This document shows positions 1 to 6,920 of a DNA stretch of 9,433 nucleotides, one piece after another. Position numbers and translations under genes: made by a program. The stretch covers positions 1-9,433 of the forward strand of contig JAKAMS010000079.1 of assembly GCA_021812745.1 (NCBI GenBank), in the 5' to 3' direction. Every line of letters starts with the position of its first letter. Positions within the stretch are counted from its first letter, which is position 1. The notes beneath the pieces were generated by a model, which had not been told where the DNA came from, searched no databases, and saw only the letters and a program-made list of their open reading frames with translations. The DNA is from Bacteroidota bacterium (GTDB lineage: Bacteria; Bacteroidota; Ignavibacteria; Ignavibacteriales; Melioribacteraceae).

Positions 1-1731
1 TCGCAAGATGACGCTCTTCTTACCGGATTTGATATGAGCGGTTTCAATGAGGCATGGAATGCGGTGTGGGATGTTGAATGCAAAATACTTGATAACGGAT
101 GGAGTGCAGAGTTCCGATTCCCATTTTCTACATTCAAATTTTATAATAAAGATAAACAGGTTTGGGGATTTAATATCGAACGCAGCATCCGCAGGAAGAA
201 TGAAACAGTTCTCTGGACATCTATTGGTCAAAATTTGGGCTTGATGCAAATTCCACAGGCTGGAGATTTAACCGGGATAGAGAACATTCAAAGGGGAAAC
301 CCAATTTATCTTAAACCATATTTTACCGCAGGCGCACAATTTATTGACGGCAACAAAAAATACATTTACGAACCCGGGCTTGATGTAAAATACGGAGTAA
401 CCGAAACTCTTTCTCTTGACGCAACAGTAAATACAGATTTTGCTCAAGTGGAAAGCGACCGCGCACGAATTAATCTTTCCCGCTTTCCTCTCTTTTTTCC
501 GGAGAAGAGAGAATTCTTTTTAGAAGGAATGCGGACATTCGATTTTAATCTGGGAAGCAGCGATAATCTTTTTTACAGCAGAAGAATTGGCATAAGTAAC
601 GGAACCCAAATTCCAATTATTGCGGGAGCTAAACTTGTTGGTAGAGTTGGTGATTTTGAAATCGGGGCAATTAATATGCAGACCGCAACAAAAGATGAAG
701 AACCGACTACAAATTATTCAGTAGCTCGCGCCAAATACGATCTCTTTGGTTCATCCTCGGTCGGTGTTCTTTTTACAAATAAACTTTCAAGCAAAGGTTA
801 TAACCGGGGCATAGGAACAGATCTGAACTTTGCGTTTAATAATTTTCTCGGGGATAAAAATCTTGTTGTTCATGCCGGCATTGCAAAGACCGATGAAAAT
901 GAAGGTGCTAAAAATTCCTGGGCGGGTAACTTCTTTGTAGATTTTCCAAACGACTTAATTGATACTTATCTCGGATACAGATTTATACAAGGAGGGTTTA
1001 ATCCCGCAATGGGTTTTGTTTCAAGAAAGAGTTTTCAGCAGTTAACATATAATCTTCGACTTGCGCCGCGAATTAATCAGTATGGTATAAGGCAATTTGA
1101 ATTCGAGGTTCTTGAATCAAGTATGTATTACGATAACAACGGCAATCTTCAATCCGCTCAATTTACATTTAGCCCAATCGGAATCCAGACAGAAAGCGGA
1201 GATCAATTTTCATTTGGTGTTAACAGAACATTCGATAAACCTGTTGAGGATTTTGAAATCTTCAACGGCACAAAGATACTTGCCGGGGACTACTGGTATA
1301 CAACTTACGGCACCTCGATTGAGACATCGCCATCGAGAAACATTTATGCAGAGGTAGACTACAGCTGGGGCGGTTATTACAGCGGAAGTAGAAAATCTTT
1401 TACCTCCGATGTTTCTTTGATTGCCAACAGGCACCTCACAATTTCCGGCGATTATTCTTTTAATCAAATTAACATAGACAACAGCAGTCTCAATACACAC
1501 GAGATTGGTTCACGGCTCACTTACAGCTTCTCAACAAAAGTAGCTTCTTCTATCTTTACGCAATGGAACAACGAAGACAATGAAGTTAATATCAATTACC
1601 GTATTAACTGGAAACCGAAAGTTGGAAGTGACTTTTACCTTGTGATAAACCAACTGCTTTCAACAGAGAATAAAATTCGTTCTAAAGATTTTGCAATCCT
1701 CGCTAAGTTCGTGTGGCTTATAATTATCTAG
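1..1731 (+). CDS. DUF5916 domain-containing outer-membrane protein, 5'-truncated by the window edge
   Basis: The reading frame is open from base 1, so the first in-frame ATG (base 34) is internal and the true start lies to the left. The visible 576 residues begin near the end of an N-terminal family-9 carbohydrate-binding-like (CBM9-like) domain (about residues 1-85, with the W-x-AEFRFPFSTFKF and GFNIERSIRRKNE signatures). The DUF5916 region follows. Its hallmark block is at about residues 144-176, with DFAQVESDR followed by PLFFPEKREFFLEG. The rest alternates short polar and aromatic beta-strands (YSWGGYYSG, SDFYLVINQ), as expected for an outer-membrane beta-barrel, and ends in a hydrophobic strand (AKFVWLIII). 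In this family the CBM9-like domain is thought to sit in the periplasm or at the barrel. No substrate is established, and a role in glycan or peptide handling would be a guess. The family call is firm and the function is unknown. Confidence 0.88.
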   Translation, partial: SQDDALLTGFDMSGFNEAWNAVWDVECKILDNGWSAEFRFPFSTFKFYNKDKQVWGFNIERSIRRKNETVLWTSIGQNLGLMQIPQAGDLTGIENIQRGNPIYLKPYFTAGAQFIDGNKKYIYEPGLDVKYGVTETLSLDATVNTDFAQVESDRARINLSRFPLFFPEKREFFLEGMRTFDFNLGSSDNLFYSRRIGISNGTQIPIIAGAKLVGRVGDFEIGAINMQTATKDEEPTTNYSVARAKYDLFGSSSVGVLFTNKLSSKGYNRGIGTDLNFAFNNFLGDKNLVVHAGIAKTDENEGAKNSWAGNFFVDFPNDLIDTYLGYRFIQGGFNPAMGFVSRKSFQQLTYNLRLAPRINQYGIRQFEFEVLESSMYYDNNGNLQSAQFTFSPIGIQTESGDQFSFGVNRTFDKPVEDFEIFNGTKILAGDYWYTTYGTSIETSPSRNIYAEVDYSWGGYYSGSRKSFTSDVSLIANRHLTISGDYSFNQINIDNSSLNTHEIGSRLTYSFSTKVASSIFTQWNNEDNEVNINYRINWKPKVGSDFYLVINQLLSTENKIRSKDFAILAKFVWLIII

Positions 1732-1910
1732 CAACGCTTTGTTTATGGTAATGCTCTTATTAATGTTCGACTATTTTTAATCTTGCTCATGATCTTAATC
1801 TTATATTAGTTTGTAACCGATTCCTAAATGCCTGTTCTCAATTTGAACTAGATTTTTTTGGTAAGTCTATTCTTAACAATAAATTCTAATTATCGTCTGG
1901 AAGAAATAAT

Positions 1911-2777
1911 ATGAGAAAAGCCATCTTTTTCATTCTTCTCTTTTTAGGAGTTATGATCATCTCTTACTTTATCGCTGCAACTATTAGCGAAAATAATCTT
2001 CGCAATAAAGTTGCCGAAGAAACAACAGAGATGTTTAACAAGGCAAAAGATGTGCGTCCGCAAATTGTAACAGAGGCGGATATAAAAAATCTTCCGGAGC
2101 CGGTAAGAAGATGGTTGAGATACTCCGGAGCGATCGGAAAAGAGAAAATTGTAAGCGTCCGTCTAAAACAAAAAGGTTTTTTCCGGATAAAGGAAGATAA
2201 AGATTGGATGCCGTTTGATGCAGAAGAATATTATACGGTTAACGAACCTGCTTTTATCTGGAATGTGAAAATGAAAATGGCTCCCTTTTTTTATGTAACC
2301 GGAAGAGACCGATACTACGATGGGAAAGGGAATATGCTTATCAAGCTAGCATCTATTGTTACGGTTGCTGATGGAAAGGGATACCAAATTGATCAAGGAA
2401 CACTTCTCCGTTTCCTAAATGAAATAATGTGGTTCCCATCAGCCGCATTAAGTTACTATATCAATTGGGAGGGAATAGATAAAAATTCAGCAAGGGCAAC
2501 AATGACTTGGGGTGACGTAACCGCTTCGGCAATTTTTGTTTTTGATGATAAAGGCGCACTTGTTACAATGACCGCCGACCGTTATTGCGATGTGGGAGAA
2601 GGCAAATTCAAAATGGAAAAATGGGCTACTCCAATTGAAGCTTACAAAAGAATAAATAATATTTTAATACCTTACAAAGGTGCGGCTGTATGGAAATTAA
2701 AGAGCGGAGATTTTGAGTACATAAAATTGGAAGTAACCGATATTGAGTATAACAATCCTTCTCTTTATGAAGAATGA
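1911..2777 (+). CDS. DUF6544/DUF6920-type membrane-anchored protein of unknown function
   Basis: This 288-residue protein has one N-terminal hydrophobic segment (about residues 4-24, after MRK), best read as an uncleaved membrane anchor with the rest outside the cytoplasm. The start is supported by a GGAAG sequence 7 nt upstream of the ATG (1899-1903). Visible family features are the opening motif LPEPVRRWLRYSGAIG (61-76), an aromatic W-M-P-F-D-A-E-E-Y-Y stretch (99-108), D-x-x-G-x-M-L-I-K-L (137-146), the L-R-F-L-N-E-x-x-W-F-P-S-A-A-L segment (166-180) and a closing W-K-L-K-S-G-D-F-E-Y strand (261-270). This pattern matches my recollection of the DUF6544 and DUF6920 families, which are related and lack a known activity. 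The many beta-strands suggest a lipoprotein-carrier-like fold, but that is only an impression. It stands alone, 179 nt after the DUF5916 gene and 162 nt before the dioxygenase gene, so operon membership is uncertain. Confidence 0.75.
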   Translation: MRKAIFFILLFLGVMIISYFIAATISENNLRNKVAEETTEMFNKAKDVRPQIVTEADIKNLPEPVRRWLRYSGAIGKEKIVSVRLKQKGFFRIKEDKDWMPFDAEEYYTVNEPAFIWNVKMKMAPFFYVTGRDRYYDGKGNMLIKLASIVTVADGKGYQIDQGTLLRFLNEIMWFPSAALSYYINWEGIDKNSARATMTWGDVTASAIFVFDDKGALVTMTADRYCDVGEGKFKMEKWATPIEAYKRINNILIPYKGAAVWKLKSGDFEYIKLEVTDIEYNNPSLYEE

Positions 2778-2823
2778 AAAGATAAAATATATTGCCTTTC
2801 TGTAGGAACAAATAAATGCAGCA

Positions 2824-2847
2824 ACATGCAATTAAAGTACTGCATGT
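2824..2847. repeat. Short inverted repeat between the DUF6544-type gene and the dioxygenase gene
   Basis: The arms ACATGCA (2824-2830) and TGCATGT (2841-2847) are perfect 7-base inverted copies around a 10-base centre. It lies 92 nt upstream of the dioxygenase start and 46 nt after the preceding stop. It could be a transcription-factor operator or a weak hairpin. There is no following T-run, so it is not a standard intrinsic terminator. A match of this size can arise by chance. Confidence 0.3.
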
Positions 2848-2883
2848 AAATTATCAGATACGGCTCTTAACAATTAATCATGC

Positions 2884-2904
2884 TTCTCAATTCTCATTTC
2901 AATT
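2884..2904 (-). repeat. Degenerate heptanucleotide repeat, about 2-3 units, intergenic
   Basis: On the plus strand the units read TTCTCAA, TTCTCAT and TTCAATT. On the minus strand the leading unit is TTGAGAA, which is the core unit of the longer heptad array inside the U32 gene at 5235-5269. The array sits 36 nt before the dioxygenase start codon. The units are seen directly. A shared origin with the second site is inferred. Confidence 0.45.
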
Positions 2905-2939
2905 ATTATCTTTACTTCACACTAAACCGAAAGTAATAT

Positions 2940-3722
2940 ATGAGCTCAAAAGAAGAAAGCAAGTTACCGGTTTTATTCATCGGTCATGGTTCGCCTATGA
3001 ATGCAATCGAAGAAAATGAATTTTCGAGAGCGTGGCAAAAAATTGGAAACGAGCTTCCGAGACCGAAAGCTATTTTATGCATCTCCGCTCATTGGTTCGT
3101 AAACGAACTGGCGGTTACGGCAATGGAGAAGCCAAAAACAATTTATGATTTCTACGGATTTCCAAAAGAGCTATATGAAATAAAATATCATGCACCGGGA
3201 TCACCTGAATTTGCGAAAGAAACTTCGCAATTGCTAATTGATCAAAATATAAAGTTAGATTTTGACTGGGGGTTAGATCACGGAACATGGTCGGTATTGT
3301 GCAGAATGTTTCCCGATGCCAGCATTCCGACATATCAATTGAGCATTAATTACGCGATGCCTCCAAAATATCATTTCGAAATCGGAAAAAAACTTAGCGC
3401 GCTTCGTTCTAAAGGCGTTTTAATTATCGGAAGCGGAAATATTGTTCACAATTTACGTTTGATGAGATCAGACAATAATCCCTACGAGTGGGCTCAAGAT
3501 TTTGATTATAATTCAAAACGATTGATCGAAAAAAGAGAATTCGAAAGTTTAATTGAGTATTCCAATCTTGGAAAGGAAGCCCTGCTTTCGATACCAACGC
3601 CGGATCATTATTATCCGTTACTCTATGTGCTTGGTTGCGTATCTAAAGATGAGGAGATAAAATTCTTCACAGAAAAAATTGATCTTGGCTCGGTATCTAT
3701 GCGTTCATTAATAATTGGTTAG
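2940..3722 (+). CDS. ygiD: YgiD-family 4,5-DOPA extradiol dioxygenase-like protein
   Basis: This 260-residue cytoplasmic protein is full length for the family and belongs to the LigB/class III extradiol dioxygenase superfamily. Signature segments are in order: LFIGHGSPMNAI (12-23), ISAHWF (48-53), Y-D-F-Y-G-F-P (69-75), D-W-G-L-D-H-G-T-W-S (109-118), I-G-S-G-N-I-V-H-N-L (163-172) and PTPDHYYPLLYVLG (219-232). The conserved histidines visible are H16, H51, H114, H170 and H223. H16, H51 and H223 are the likely metal ligands by analogy with E. coli YgiD. Characterised relatives (E. coli YgiD, plant DODA) cleave the DOPA ring, but the physiological substrate in most bacteria is unknown. No pigment or aromatic-degradation genes are visible nearby. 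The start is preceded only by a weak GAAAG. The U32 gene begins 18 nt after the stop, suggesting cotranscription. The family is firm and the substrate open. Confidence 0.92.
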   Translation: MSSKEESKLPVLFIGHGSPMNAIEENEFSRAWQKIGNELPRPKAILCISAHWFVNELAVTAMEKPKTIYDFYGFPKELYEIKYHAPGSPEFAKETSQLLIDQNIKLDFDWGLDHGTWSVLCRMFPDASIPTYQLSINYAMPPKYHFEIGKKLSALRSKGVLIIGSGNIVHNLRLMRSDNNPYEWAQDFDYNSKRLIEKREFESLIEYSNLGKEALLSIPTPDHYYPLLYVLGCVSKDEEIKFFTEKIDLGSVSMRSLIIG

Positions 3723-3740
3723 AAAGTTTAAAACGACTCA

Positions 3741-5558
3741 ATGCAAAAAACAAAATTAGAATTACTCTCACCGGCAAAAGATTTGGAATGCGGAATTGCG
3801 GCAATTAATTGCGGTGCGGACGCGGTTTACATCGGCGCGCCAAATTTTGGCGCACGTGCCGCTGCGGGTAATTCGGTTAATGATATTTCAAAGCTTGTTA
3901 AGCACGCACATAAATTTTGGGCAAAGGTTTATGTTACTATCAATACAATAATTTATGATAACGAACTCGAAGAAGTCCGCTACTTAATTACTGAACTTTA
4001 CAACATTGGCATTGACGCAATTATTTTCCAAGATATGGCGCTGCTGGAAATGGAAATTCCGCCCATTCAACTATTTGCTTCCACTCAAACTCATAACTAC
4101 GAATTAGAAAGAATCAAACTTCTGGATGGAATTGGAATCAAAAGAATTATTCTCGCGAGGGAGTTATCGCTCGATCAGATAAAAGAAATACGTAAATCTG
4201 TAAATGCGGAACTTGAATTTTTTATTCACGGGGCACTTTGCGTTTGTTTGAGCGGACAATGTTATATGAGTCATGCAATAACCGGAAGAAGCGCAAACCG
4301 CGGCGAATGTGCGCAGCCGTGCAGAATGGAATACACACTGATTGACCGGAACGGAAAAGTAATTGTGAAGGATAAACATTTATTGTCCCTCCGCGATCTT
4401 GATCTTTCGGCATATTTAAATGATTTGATAGAAGCGGGGATTACTTCGTTTAAAATAGAAGGACGGCTGAAAGATATTGGTTATGTAAAAAACATTACCT
4501 CATACTACCGTCATAAACTTGACGCAATCATCGAAAACAATTCTTCGTTTGAAAAATCGTCTTCCGGTTTTTCTATAATTCCATTTGAGCCGGACCCGGA
4601 ACGGACATTTAACCGCGGATACACTTCCTATTTTATTGACGGCAAAGATGAAAAAATCTCTTCTACCGATACGCCAAAATCAAGAGGAAAATTTCTTGGT
4701 ATTGTTTCCAGCGTTGATAGAAATGGTTTTACGATTGACACGCGAGGGACAATTATTAACGGCGATGGCATCTGTTTCTTTGATGAAGAAGGCGAACTTG
4801 TTGGTATGAATGTTAATCAAGTAAGCGGCGACACAATTTTAACTGCTGAAAAGAAAGGGATTGTGGTTGGAACAGCCGTTTATAGAAACTATGATCACGC
4901 TTTTGAAGTTGAGTTAAAGAAAGAATGTGAAAGAAAAATCCGCGTTAATATTTTTATTGATGAAACAAAAACCGGTATGCGCATTACTGCTGTTGATGAA
5001 TCCGGAATAAAGATTGTAAAAACAGTTGATGCGGAAAAAAATATTGCGGAAAACGAAACAAGAGCCGTAGAAATATTTAAAAAACAATTTTCAAAATCCG
5101 GCGAAACCATATTTGAAGTTCTCGATGTAAAAGTAAATTTCAAATTGCCGCTTTTCTTTCCGGTTAAAGAGATTAATGAATTGCGCCGGACTGTTTTAGA
5201 ATTGCTTGAAAAGGAAAGAACCAAGAAATATAAAATTGAGAATTGCGAATTGAGAATTGCAAATTATCGCTTGAATAAATCCAAGCTTGATTACAAAGCA
5301 AATGTTGTTAATAAACTTTCCGCAAAATTTTATAAAGAACAAGGCGTTGTAGAAATTGAAGACGGGTTTGAACTTCAAAAAAATTTTTCCGGCAAGACAT
5401 TAATGACTTGCAAATATTGTATCAAAGGAGAACTTGGTTACTGTCCGAATGATTCAAACGAAAAATTGAATGAGCCGCTTTATCTTTCAAACGGCGGAAA
5501 GAAATATAAACTCGTTTTCAATTGTAAAGATTGCAAAATGGAAATTGTACACGAGTAA
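3741..5558 (+). CDS. Peptidase U32 family protein, long form, probable RlhA-like RNA-modification enzyme
   Basis: This 605-residue protein begins with the U32 TIM-barrel-type opening LELLSPAKDLECGIAAINCGADAVYIG (6-32). The U32 signature ExF-x2-G-A-L-C-x4-G-x-C-x-M-S fits exactly at 159-177, and a second pair follows in RGECAQPCR (187-195). Core cysteines are C167, C169, C174, C190 and C194. In E. coli relatives (RlhA, TrhP) cysteines of this region are linked to an iron-sulfur cluster and to 5-hydroxylation of rRNA or tRNA pyrimidines. Older annotations call these proteins collagenase-like proteases. The length and C-terminal extension resemble the longer RlhA class more than the shorter TrhP class, so rRNA is the likelier target, but this is inference. 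The C-terminus adds a second cysteine set (C557-x2-C560-x7-C568, then C595-x2-C598). Residues 499-510 are encoded by a heptanucleotide repeat. It probably shares a transcript with the dioxygenase gene. The start lacks a clear Shine-Dalgarno sequence. Confidence 0.92.
   Translation: MQKTKLELLSPAKDLECGIAAINCGADAVYIGAPNFGARAAAGNSVNDISKLVKHAHKFWAKVYVTINTIIYDNELEEVRYLITELYNIGIDAIIFQDMALLEMEIPPIQLFASTQTHNYELERIKLLDGIGIKRIILARELSLDQIKEIRKSVNAELEFFIHGALCVCLSGQCYMSHAITGRSANRGECAQPCRMEYTLIDRNGKVIVKDKHLLSLRDLDLSAYLNDLIEAGITSFKIEGRLKDIGYVKNITSYYRHKLDAIIENNSSFEKSSSGFSIIPFEPDPERTFNRGYTSYFIDGKDEKISSTDTPKSRGKFLGIVSSVDRNGFTIDTRGTIINGDGICFFDEEGELVGMNVNQVSGDTILTAEKKGIVVGTAVYRNYDHAFEVELKKECERKIRVNIFIDETKTGMRITAVDESGIKIVKTVDAEKNIAENETRAVEIFKKQFSKSGETIFEVLDVKVNFKLPLFFPVKEINELRRTVLELLEKERTKKYKIENCELRIANYRLNKSKLDYKANVVNKLSAKFYKEQGVVEIEDGFELQKNFSGKTLMTCKYCIKGELGYCPNDSNEKLNEPLYLSNGGKKYKLVFNCKDCKMEIVHE
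5235..5269 (+). repeat. Heptanucleotide tandem repeat inside the U32 coding sequence
   Basis: Five consecutive 7-base units read ATTGAGA, ATTGCGA, ATTGAGA, ATTGCAA and ATTATCG. The first four differ at one or two positions, and the fifth is decayed. They encode residues 499-509, reading IENCELRIANY, between the main U32 body and the conserved-looking LDYKANVVN block. Because 7 is not a multiple of 3, each added unit shifts the frame, so the present reading frame constrains copy number. Dispersed heptad repeats of this AATTG-rich kind are known in many bacterial genomes, mostly between genes. Confidence 0.7.
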
Positions 5559-5578
5559 AAAACAATTGCGGTCGCCGG

Positions 5579-6889
5579 TTATTGGCTAAGCATCATCCCG
5601 CTTAATTTCAGCAAATCTTTTTCGCTCATTTTTGCGGTGAACCGCGCAGAGGCAAGTCTGCTTTGTGCAGTAGTATAGTTTTTTTGAACGTCTCTAAATT
5701 CAAGCGGAGATAAACTGCCAAGATTTAGCTGATCAATCGCTAAGTCTAAATTCTCTTTTGCAACAGAAACATTTTCGTCTTCTAGTTTCAAAATTTCCAA
5801 ATTCTTTTCATAATTTTTATACGCAATAAGCATATTCGATTCTAAGAGAGATCTGCTTTGCCGAAGTTCAATATCACTTTTGTCTAATGATATCAATGCG
5901 TTTTCATACTGAAGTTGTGTTGTAAATCCGTTAAAAAGATTCCACGACAAATTTAATCCGTAATTATAGCCGTAACTTCGGTTGGCTTTAACCAAATTTG
6001 CATCGGATTGGGATTTTTGGTAAGTGTATCCGCCTATCAAACTTAAAGAAGGGAAATAATCTGTTTTAGATAAGCTTACATCGTAAGAAGAGAGAATTTT
6101 ATTTTTTTCGTATTGCAGAACAACAGCATTGTTTTTTAACGCCGCTTCATTCAATTGTTCGAAAGATAATCCTTCTCTTATTGCAATCGTATCATCAACA
6201 TCAAAATCACCGGCAGCGCTGCGCGAAAGCAACTTGTTAAGTGTAACTTTTAAACTGTTTATCGTAACTTCTTGAGCAAGAAGATTTGATTTATCGGAAT
6301 TCAAATCTACTTTTGCCCGTAAGACATCAAGTTGAGATGCCGAACCTACAGAAAGTTTTTCTTTTGCAAGTCTAACACGCTCTTCGGAAATTGTAATGCT
6401 CTCTTTTGCAACCCGGTATAGATATTTCTGCCTAACCAAGTCGTAATAGGTTTGAATTACATCGGAGAGAGAGTTCTCAATTTGATTTCTTAATTGAATC
6501 TCGCCAAGTTCTTTGTATTCTCTTAATTTTGAATATGACGTGAACATTTTAAATCCATCAAAAAGAGTCCAGCTTAAAGCAATATTAGCATAAGTTGAAT
6601 TTGATGACGCTTCGTTTTCGTTAACACTTGATCCGTCCGAATACTCTTGCTTGGTTTTGGTTACCGTTCTGGTTTGAGACCCGGATGCGTCAACTCTTGG
6701 CAAAAAGCCTGCGTTTCCTAAAGAATAATTATTGCCGCTGATTTCTACATCTTTCTTTGCAAGGTTTATATCATAATTATTTTCGAGAGCTATTTTAATC
6801 GCGTCGTTCAGAGAAAGTTTCTGCTGAGAGAACAACATTGTTGCCGATAAAAAGAAAAATCCAACTGCTGAAAAAACTTTGGTCTTCAC
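5579..6889 (-). CDS. TolC-family outer-membrane efflux channel protein
   Basis: This 436-residue protein has a typical signal peptide (KTK, a hydrophobic stretch to about residue 20, then SQQ, with likely cleavage near residue 21). Two outer-membrane efflux protein (OEP) repeats follow, at about 25-220 and 245-432. The internal duplication is visible: FLPRVDASG then SWTLFDGF (62-113) pairs with YFPSLSLIG then SWNLFNGF (279-322), and the helix-turn EKLSVGSASQLDVLRAKVDL (177-196) pairs with DQLNLGSLSPLEFRDVQKNY (386-405). As in TolC, a trimer would form a beta-barrel in the outer membrane and a helical periplasmic tunnel. The gene starts with GTG, backed by a well-placed GGAG. It lies 31 nt after the RND permease gene on the same strand, so it is the probable exit duct for that pump. 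The 3' end faces the U32 gene across 20 nt. Family certainty is high, and the substrate cannot be told. Confidence 0.94.
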   Translation of the reverse strand: MKTKVFSAVGFFFLSATMLFSQQKLSLNDAIKIALENNYDINLAKKDVEISGNNYSLGNAGFLPRVDASGSQTRTVTKTKQEYSDGSSVNENEASSNSTYANIALSWTLFDGFKMFTSYSKLREYKELGEIQLRNQIENSLSDVIQTYYDLVRQKYLYRVAKESITISEERVRLAKEKLSVGSASQLDVLRAKVDLNSDKSNLLAQEVTINSLKVTLNKLLSRSAAGDFDVDDTIAIREGLSFEQLNEAALKNNAVVLQYEKNKILSSYDVSLSKTDYFPSLSLIGGYTYQKSQSDANLVKANRSYGYNYGLNLSWNLFNGFTTQLQYENALISLDKSDIELRQSRSLLESNMLIAYKNYEKNLEILKLEDENVSVAKENLDLAIDQLNLGSLSPLEFRDVQKNYTTAQSRLASARFTAKMSEKDLLKLSGMMLSQ

Positions 6890-6895
6890 TTAAAT

Positions 6896-6899
6896 CTCC
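6896..6899 (-). promoter_or_regulatory. Shine-Dalgarno GGAG deciding the GTG start of the TolC-family gene
   Basis: On the minus strand GGAG is followed by six bases (ATTTAA) and then the GTG start at 6889-6887. The nearby upstream ATG that overlaps this GGAG meets a TAA after three codons, so it cannot be the start. GTG is directly followed by the lysine-rich opening of the signal peptide, which supports this choice. Confidence 0.75.
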
Positions 6900-6920
6900 A
6901 TTACTGCTTTGAGTGATAAT

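Noticed and set aside
34..36. ATG as the start of the DUF5916 gene
   Set aside because: The same frame is open from base 1 with plausible protein sequence, and the family's signal peptide and most of its N-terminal domain are missing, so the gene simply enters from the left edge.
1732..1910. Promoter or terminator in the 179-nt gap after the DUF5916 gene
   Set aside because: A TTGAAC (1843-1848), 17 nt, TCTATT (1866-1871) pair matches the sigma-70 consensus at only 4 of 6 bases in each box, and no good Bacteroidota-type TTTG / TAnnTTTG pair or stem-loop with T-run was found. Too weak to call.
2816..3019. Small plus-strand ORF of 67 codons starting at the end of the DUF6544-type gene's gap
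   Set aside because: It overlaps the dioxygenase gene in another frame, has no recognisable motif and no good ribosome binding site, and its first half is low-complexity intergenic and heptad sequence.
4895..5224. Minus-strand ORF of 109 codons opposite the U32 gene
   Set aside because: Ser/Phe/Thr-rich antisense shadow of a well-supported gene, with no motif.
5559..5578. Bidirectional terminator between the convergent genes
   Set aside because: Only a 3-bp CGG/CCG stem with a TCG loop can be drawn, without flanking A/T runs suited to intrinsic termination.
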